DNA of 64,000 nucleotides. It comes from Cherax quadricarinatus. Taxonomy: Eukaryota > Arthropoda > Malacostraca > Decapoda > Parastacidae. Positions 10,261-64,000 of this stretch are shown piece by piece. Numbering within the stretch: the stretch's first letter is position 1; each line of letters starts with the position of its first letter. Both the position numbers and the translations under genes were made by a program. The notes beneath the pieces are model-generated. The model ran no database searches, had not been told where the DNA came from, and saw nothing but the letters and a program-made list of their open reading frames with translations. The stretch is taken from contig NC_091323.1 of the NCBI RefSeq assembly GCF_038502225.1, positions 18,573,872 through 18,637,871 on the forward strand, read 5' to 3'.

Positions 10261-12260
10261 CCCTACACGGCCTACTCGCACAGGCTTTTTACCCTCTATT
10301 TCGAATCTAGGTACATTCGATTGTGAGCCTAGCATGTGACGCCTTCGAGAACTTAAGCCAGAATCCCGACCCTATACAACTGACTTCTATGGGACTTTTG
10401 CAATGAACGAGGTGAACAATAACACGTCATTGCTTCAGGGCATGACTTACTCTTTCCAGGAACATTCCCACCAAAGTGTCTCTTACATTGGTCAATCTGA
10501 CCTGTCAGAACGTTCCTTGGGTTCAGCTTGTTTGGATATCAGTGATTATTAATTTACATGTTGTGCTCTCATCACCCCATGAACCTGAAGTTTTCTTAAT
10601 TTGTATTAATTTGTAATGAAAATGTAAACATTGTATTTCAGACTGTTAGCCCCATGGATGTAATTTTTAATTGTATATCAGGAAATATTTGGATAAGACA
10701 CCTACAAAAACTAATCGAATCTCAGTGGTCCACTTAATCAGCGATAAATGTCACTGTTGAATGGAAGAGTTGGTAATGACAGGTATACCTCTAACACACA
10801 CATCTCATTCTGGATATTTACTTTTGTTCTCGCTAATGTTGCAATCCGGGTTTGATAAAGACTAGCCTAATGAGGCAGCAGAAATTTTGTTTCTATGATC
10901 TGAATATTCAGTAGCCAAATAGAGTCAAGTCATTGAAGAATCTTTTTTCTTTTTCTTTATATTGTTTTAGTAACCAGTGTTACAACCACATCACACCCAT
11001 TACCATATGGGATTCACCTGATGAAGTGTTTTTACCTTGTACAGGCGGGAGCGTGGCATGGCAGGGAGGGAAAGGTGAGCTAATCCTTTCCTCTTCCTTG
11101 TTCCAAGCAAAGCTTTCCTAAACTATGTGCACTCGGTGATTTGGCTGTATATATTGAAGTCTTGGATGTAAGTGGAGCATGCACACTTGCCTCCTGGTTT
11201 AGGTTAGGAAAATCTTGAGAAAGCTTGACTCACTTGGCAGTAACAAACTCAATGCACTTTGATAACAAGACAGACAATACACCGCCATTTTTTGTGGTAA
11301 CTCGTGGAAATGTTCGCATGAGCTTCTGCACTTACGAAACTGTCGTTTATATACTTGCCTTCTTATTTTTTCACTCTTGCCGAGCCAGAATAATGAAACG
11401 TATTATCATCTTTATAATCCAGACCACATGCCATGCGATGTAAGTATCCATAAACGGTTCTAGTGTCATGTGAATAAAACAAAACAATGGACGTATCTAA
11501 TAGTCTGATCTGAAGAGAATCTACAGTTAGAGATTGAAATATACAGACCAACATATTCACCGTGTTTGTCTCCATGTGGGCTCATACGTCTTATATCCTT
11601 ACGTATTTATTCTTGCCTAGTCTGAGAAATATTATGACTCAACCCACATCAAATAATGGTTGTGACCAATGTCAAATGGAAGTGAGGTAATTTTGTCAAG
11701 TCTCAGGATGGGTCACATATATGTGTATTAGCAAGTTCCTTCAGTGTGCGGTGCCTTGATGCTGGTAATGAAGGATTTTTAATGCAAGGAATTAAAGTTA
11801 CCCTTCCGCCAACAATGTTATTAACCATAAATTTGAAAGTAAACTGCCTAGACCCGCACAGGTACATGTTCAGCCTGGGCATGACACGTCACACTCCAGG
11901 GAACAGTGGTAGCAAAAGTACCACAGTAGTAATTATCATCGTGATACCAAAATGGCATTACACAATGTATGTAATGCCTTAATCAGAAAATTTCGTTAGC
12001 ACGCACATACACAAACAAAACAGGCCAAGTATCTAACGACATGTGCCTTTAGCTACCGGTAAGTAACTAACACTCGTACACTGAAAGCCGACGTGTGTAA
12101 GCAAGTCCAGTACGTGAGAGACAATCAGTCGTACGACGGTTGGACTTAAGAAGTACCGGAAATAAGTAGCACCCGTCAACTTGTAACGTTCTGCACAGCG
12201 GTTATGAAGATGATGACATATTGAAACCATCCTCGTGAAGAAAACTATAGTTTTCTAAAT
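10260..12260. other. Unassigned intergenic or intronic sequence
   Basis: No transposon family or conserved frame recognised. A 49-codon frame at 10403-10552 (MNEVNNNTSLLQGMTYSFQE ... LGSACLDISDY, stop) sits in a longer open stretch from about 10341 and is the only mildly protein-like item; no support beyond composition. Confidence 0.3.
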
Positions 12261-12261
12261 G

Positions 12262-12474
12262 CATTATTAATTTAATCTGTAGGAAAATGCCATGTCGTTG
12301 GAACAATGGTAGTAGTGTTTAACGAAGAAGCTGATGACAGTATTTAACATGTGCAAAATGCACGCGCTATAGCGCGTGCACTTTGCACATGTTAAATATC
12401 GTCATCAGCTTCTTCGTTAAACACTACTACCATTGTTCCAACGACATGGCATTTTCCTACAGATTAAATTAATA
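12262..12474. repeat. Palindrome, ~104-bp arms
   Basis: The left arm (TTTAATCTGTAGGAAAATGC...) is repeated in reverse complement after a centre GCGCTATAGCGC at about 12365-12376, with only a few mismatches. Fold-back or MITE-like. 12475-13280 beyond it holds nothing I can name. Confidence 0.85.
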
Positions 12475-13542
12475 CAAATCAACCTAATCTAACCAAAAAT
12501 AAACATCAAAGTACATAACCGGGGAAGGTGTTATCTTAGTGTTACGTCAGCCAGGTAAACACTCCAGACACCAGTACTCTTAAAGCTTTAATACTAACGT
12601 TCATTACGGGGAAGGGCTGCCACAAATACTGGAACTATAGAGAAATAGCAACGAGGAAAGACTGCAAAAAGCTATATTTCACTTCACCGAATAAGCTTAA
12701 TGTAAGAGGAAACATTAACAAAAAATTCTTCAGGGTATATGCATAGGGTAGGCGAGGACAGACATATAATGGAGTGTAGGATGTAGGGACACAGGTGGAA
12801 GACATTACCAAATGAGCCATAGAGGCGTGATGAAGCATGTTTTTTAACTGAGAAACAGTGGAACAAGTTGAATTAGCAAAGTGTAACTCCTCACGTTGAA
12901 TACAAAATCAGTACTGCAATGTAATGATGTTAATTCACTGAAAGAAGTAAGCCCATGAGCTGGAGCACAGTAATAAGACTCAAATATTTACACAAACGTC
13001 CATAAAGTGAAATATTTGCAACAGTTTTTAAGTATCATTCTTAAGGAAAACCGCTTATTAGATCTTAATAAAAAAAATCGCAATTGACAGACTGAAATGA
13101 ACGTCCATTTGTGCATTAGCTCTAAAATATTTACCTATGAATAAAATGAAAGAAAAAAGTTTGGCTCTGCTTTGCAATCATTTTTCATGCTTCTCTTTTT
13201 CTGGATTGACATGCAAATAAAATGCAATTAGTTTAAAATAAAAATACACTTATAATATTTAAACTAACCTTTTGATACTTAAGTTGAGGTTGACTGAAGA
13301 AGCCTGCTGAGCAGGCGAAACGTCTCGGCAATAAAGATAACCTACTGCACATGTATCTTCATGTACTCTCTTGATTCAAGGAGTTGAACCTTCCCTTCAC
13401 ACTTCGATCGAACCTTATTGCTTCACATTCCCCAGGCGATGTATAACCCCTACAGGTTTACGTCTTTGCACTGACTACAATACTACTACTATCATTGCTA
13501 CTAGGCATTTGGATGGTAACCTGCTATCATTGTCACCAACAG

Positions 13543-60766
<47,224 letters not shown>

Positions 60767-60821
60767 GTGGGAAAATTTTAGTTTCTTTTAACATTGAATT
60801 AATTTTGTTTATGCTCGCGCA

Positions 60822-60893
<72 letters not shown>
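60822..60893. repeat. (CA)n microsatellite at the 5' edge of a CR1 LINE
   Basis: About 36 CA units directly followed by the truncated endonuclease domain of the LINE at 60894, the same arrangement as at 18950-19026. Confidence 0.92.
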
Positions 60894-60896
<3 letters not shown>

Positions 60897-63800
60897 CAGC
60901 AAGACTGGACCTAGTATTCACCTTGAGTAGTGCAGATATTGAGCACATCACATATGAAAGACCCCTTGGGGCCAGCGATCATGTAGTTTTAAGCTTTGAA
61001 TACACAGTAGAGCTACAAGTTGTTCACCCAAAGGTGCAGGGAGGCAAAAACCAAGTGTGCTAGGGAATGGAAGAAGTATAGAAGGCAAAGGGCCCGGGAG
61101 AATAAGGAGAGCAGTCGTAGAGCCAGAAATGAATATGCACAGATAAGGGAGGCCCAACGACAATATGAAAACGACATAGCAGACAAAGCCAAATCTGACC
61201 CGAAGCTGTTATACAGCCACATCAGGAGGAAAACAGTCAAGGACCAAGTAACCAGGCTAAGGAAGGAAGGAGAGACAACAAGAAACGTCCGTGAAGTATG
61301 TGAGGAACTCAACATGAGATACAAAGACGGAGAGGTGAGGTACACCACCAAGTGCTGGACACAGTACACACAACTGAGGAAGAAGTGAGGAGGCTTCTGA
61401 GTGAGCTAAATACCTCAAAGGCAATGGGGCCGGATAACATCTATCAATGGGTCCTGAGAGAGGGAGCAGAGGAGCTATATGTACCCCTAACAACAATATT
61501 CAATACATCTCTCGAAACAGGGAGATTGCCTGAGGCATGGAAGACAGCAAATGTAGTCCCAATTTTTAAAAAAGGAGACAGACATGAAGCACTAAACTAC
61601 AGACCAGTGTCACTGACATGTATAGTATGCAAAGTCATGGAGAAGATTATCAGGAGAAGAGTGGTGAACACCTAGAAAGGAATGATCTCATCAACAGCAG
61701 CCAACGTGGTTTCAGGGACGGGAAATCCTGTGTCACAAACCTACTGGAGTTCTATGACAGGGTGACAGCAGTAAGACAATAGAGAGAGGAAGGGTGGGTA
61801 GATTGCGTTTTCTTGGACTGTAAGAAGGCGTTTGACACAGTTCCACACAAGAGGTTAGTGCAAAAACTGGAGGACCAGGCAGGAATAACAGGGAATACAC
61901 TACAATGGATCAGGGAATACTTGTCAGGAAGACATCAGCGAGTCGTGGTACGTGGCGAGGTGTCAGAGTGGGCACCTGTGACCAGCGGGGTCCCACAGGG
62001 GTCAGTCCTAGGACCAGTGCTGTTTCTAGTATTTGTGAACGACATGACGGAAGGAATAGACTCCGAAGTGTCCCTGTTTGAAGATGACCTGAAGTTGATG
62101 AGAAGAATTCATTCGGTCGAAGACCAGGCAGAACTACAAAGGGATCTGGACAGGCTGCAGTCCTGGTCCAGCAATTGGCTCCTGGAGTTCAACCCCAACA
62201 AGTGCAAAGTCATGAAGATTGGGGAAGGGCAAAGAAGACTGCAGACAGAGTACAGTCTGTATCATCCTTTGCGGATGATACTAGAATCTGCATGAGGCTG
62301 TCATCTGCTGAGGACGCGGTTAACCTCCAAGAACATATAAACAAAGTTTTCCAGTGGGCAACGGTAAACAATATGATGTTCAATGAGGACAAATTCCAAC
62401 TACTCCGTTATGGAAAACTGGAGGAGATAATAACTAGAACAGAGTATACTACAGACTCTGGCCATACAATAGAGCGGAAAAATAATGTAAGGGACCTGGG
62501 AGTAGTAATGTCTGAGGATCTCACTTTCAAAGATCACAGCAGTGCCACGATCGCACGTGCAAAGAAAATGATAGGATGGATAATGAGAACGTTCAAAACG
62601 AGAGACGCCAAGCCAATGATGATCCTTTTCAAATCACTTGTTCTCTCTAGGCTGGAATACTGCTGTACATTAACATCTCCATTCAAAGCAGGTGAAATCG
62701 CAGATCTAGAGAGTGTACAGAGATCCTTTACTGCACGTATAAGTTCTGTCAAGCACCTTAACTACTGGGAACGCTTGGAAGCACTTGACTTGTACTCGTT
62801 GGAACGCAGGAGGGAGAGATATATTATAATCTACACTTGGAAAATCTTGGAAGGAATGGTCCCAAATCTGCACACAGAAATCACTCCCTACGAAAGTAAA
62901 AGACTGGACAGGCGATGCAAAATGCCCCCAATAAAAAGAAGGGGCGCCATTGGTACATTAAGGGAAAACACCATAAGTGTCCGGGGCCCAAGACTGTTCA
63001 ACAGCCTCCCATTAAACATTAGGGGAATTGCCAATAAACCCCTGGCTGCCTTCAAGAGAGAGCTGGGCAGATACCTACAGTTAGTGCCGGATCAGCCGGG
63101 CTGTGGCTCTTACGTTGGACTGCGTTCGGCCAGCAGTAACAGCCTAGTTGATCAGGCCCTGATCCATCGGGAGGCCTGGTCATGGACCGGGCCGCGGGGG
63201 CGTTGATCCCCGGTATAACCTCCAGGTATCCAGGGGGGCCAGAGACTACAAACCTCACTCAAGGAAAAAGATCTTGGGGTGAGAATAACACCAGGCACAT
63301 CTCCTGAGGCACACATCAACCAAATAACTGCTGCAGCATATGGGCGCCTAGCAAACCTCAGAACAGCATTCCGACATCTTAATAAGGAATCGTTCAGGAC
63401 CCTGTACACCGTGTACGTTAGGCCCATATTGGAGTATGCGGCAACAGTTTGGAACCCACACCCAGCCAAGCACGTAAAGAAACTAGAGAAAGTGCAAAGG
63501 TTTGCAACAAGACTAGTCCTAGAGCTAAGGGGTATGTCCTACGAGGAGAGGTTAAGGGAAATCGACCTGACGACACTGGAGGACAAGAGAGATAGGGGGG
63601 ACATGATAACGACTTACAAAATACTGAGAGGAATTGACAAGGTGGACAAAGACAGGATGTTCCAGCGATGGGACACAGTAACAAGGGGACACAGTTGGAA
63701 GTTGAAGACACAGATGAATCACAGAGATGTTAGGAAGTATTTCTTCAGCCACAGAGTAGTCAGGAAGTGGAATAGTTTGGGAAGCGATGTAGTGGAGGGA

Positions 63801-63935
63801 GGATCCATACATAGCTTTAAGCAGAGGTATGATAAAGCTCACGGTTCAGCGAGAGTGACCTAGTAGCGACCAGTGAAGAGGCGGGGCCAGGAACTAGGAC
63901 TCGACCCCTCCAACCCCAACTAGGCGAGTACACAC
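60894..63935 (+). mobile_element. CR1-type LINE, 5' truncated in the endonuclease, interrupted by another LINE
   Basis: + frames: RLDLVFTLSSADIEHITYER, LGASDHVVLSFE (endonuclease end); a deletion; [60 protein letters not shown]; then [36 protein letters not shown] and SLFEDDLKLM, where the catalytic FADD reads FEDD. After the insertion at 62259-63231 the C-terminus resumes (SPEAHINQITAAAYGRLANL ... RKWNSLGSDVVEGGS, stop at 63861-63863). 3' end GCGAGTACACACA. The start of a further 3' tail of the family follows at 63936-64000. Confidence 0.87.
62259..63231 (+). mobile_element. LINE family D fragment nested in the CR1 LINE
   Basis: Interrupts the host LINE between TACAGTCT and AGGGGGGCCAGAGACTAC, which are contiguous in other copies. 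The + frame SSFADDTRICMRLSSAEDAV, KVFQWATVNNMMFNEDKFQL, NNVRDLGVVMSEDLTFKDHS, SLERRRERYIIIYTWKILEG, RGPRLFNSLPLNIRGI and FKRELGRYLQLVPDQPGC ends at 63204-63206. Contains an intact FADDT but is truncated just before it. The 3' end matches 10085-10260. Confidence 0.8.
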
Positions 63936-64000
63936 AAGCCAGGAGCCGAGTCTCGACCCCTGCAACCACAATTAGGTGAGTACACACACAAACATACATA

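Noticed and set aside
11043..11074. Small exon between CAG and GTGAGC near 11043-11074
   Set aside because: Splice-like ends alone in a 12-kb non-coding stretch; no conserved peptide and no support for its frame.

Overview
The window reads as animal nuclear DNA, most likely an arthropod and plausibly a decapod crustacean (inference). Genes are split by long introns with GT/AG splice sites, the sequence is crowded with LINEs, SINEs, fold-back elements and TA/CA microsatellites, and there is no bacterial gene organisation. The only clearly functional host gene I can support is a mitochondrial-type (kidney/GLS-like) glutaminase on the + strand. I could place thirteen exons by translation, splice sites and phase: 13543-13639, 15759-15892, 18064-18193, 18682-18809, 31475-31590 (A), 31863-31978 (B), 40199-40257, 53290-53322, 53764-53940, 57524-57700, 59085-59216, 60222-60379 and 60631-60766. 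They encode the end of the N-terminal helical region, the whole serine-dependent beta-lactamase-like catalytic domain and the first ankyrin repeat. The 5' end is uncertain and the last C-terminal exon(s) lie beyond the window.

The most interesting item is the pair of adjacent, equal-length (116 nt), equal-phase exons A and B. They are alternatives for the segment that carries the catalytic lysine of the S-x-x-K motif and the gating loop of glutaminase. Exon A restores S-C-S-K. Exon B gives S-C-S-Y, so a B-containing enzyme should lack the catalytic lysine. Because 116 is not a multiple of 3, including both exons shifts the frame, so they are expected to be mutually exclusive. The 272-bp intron between them holds three TGCATG hexamers (the RBFOX-type splicing element), with a fourth just upstream of exon A.

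Region by region. 1-4.1 kb: end of a CR1-type LINE, then a hAT transposon remnant broken by an inverted CR1/L2-like LINE. 4.6-5.0 kb: a candidate TATA/Inr promoter and first exon. 5.0-13.5 kb: minisatellites, a short hAT element, LINE relics and a palindrome. 13.5-18.8 kb: glutaminase exons with fold-back and SINE insertions. 19-22.9 kb: a CR1 LINE carrying a solo LTR and an ORF1-only retroelement, each with target-site duplications. 23-28 kb: TA arrays, TA-flanked MITEs, a Penelope-like fragment and LINEs. 28-30 kb: a second ORF1-like element split by a SINE-like insert. 31.4-32 kb: the alternative exons. 32.3-36.3 kb: RTE-like LINE, Penelope-like end and MITE. 40.2-45.4 kb: exon 40199 followed by a 30-bp minisatellite that copies its own splice donor, then an 18-bp minisatellite. 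45.5-53.2 kb: SINEs and a chain of CR1 LINEs on the - strand. 53.3-60.8 kb: glutaminase exons, palindromes, an intron-containing pseudogene and a very long TA array. 60.8-64 kb: another CR1 LINE interrupted by a different LINE.

All identifications are by eye; family names are from remembered motifs and no database search was run.
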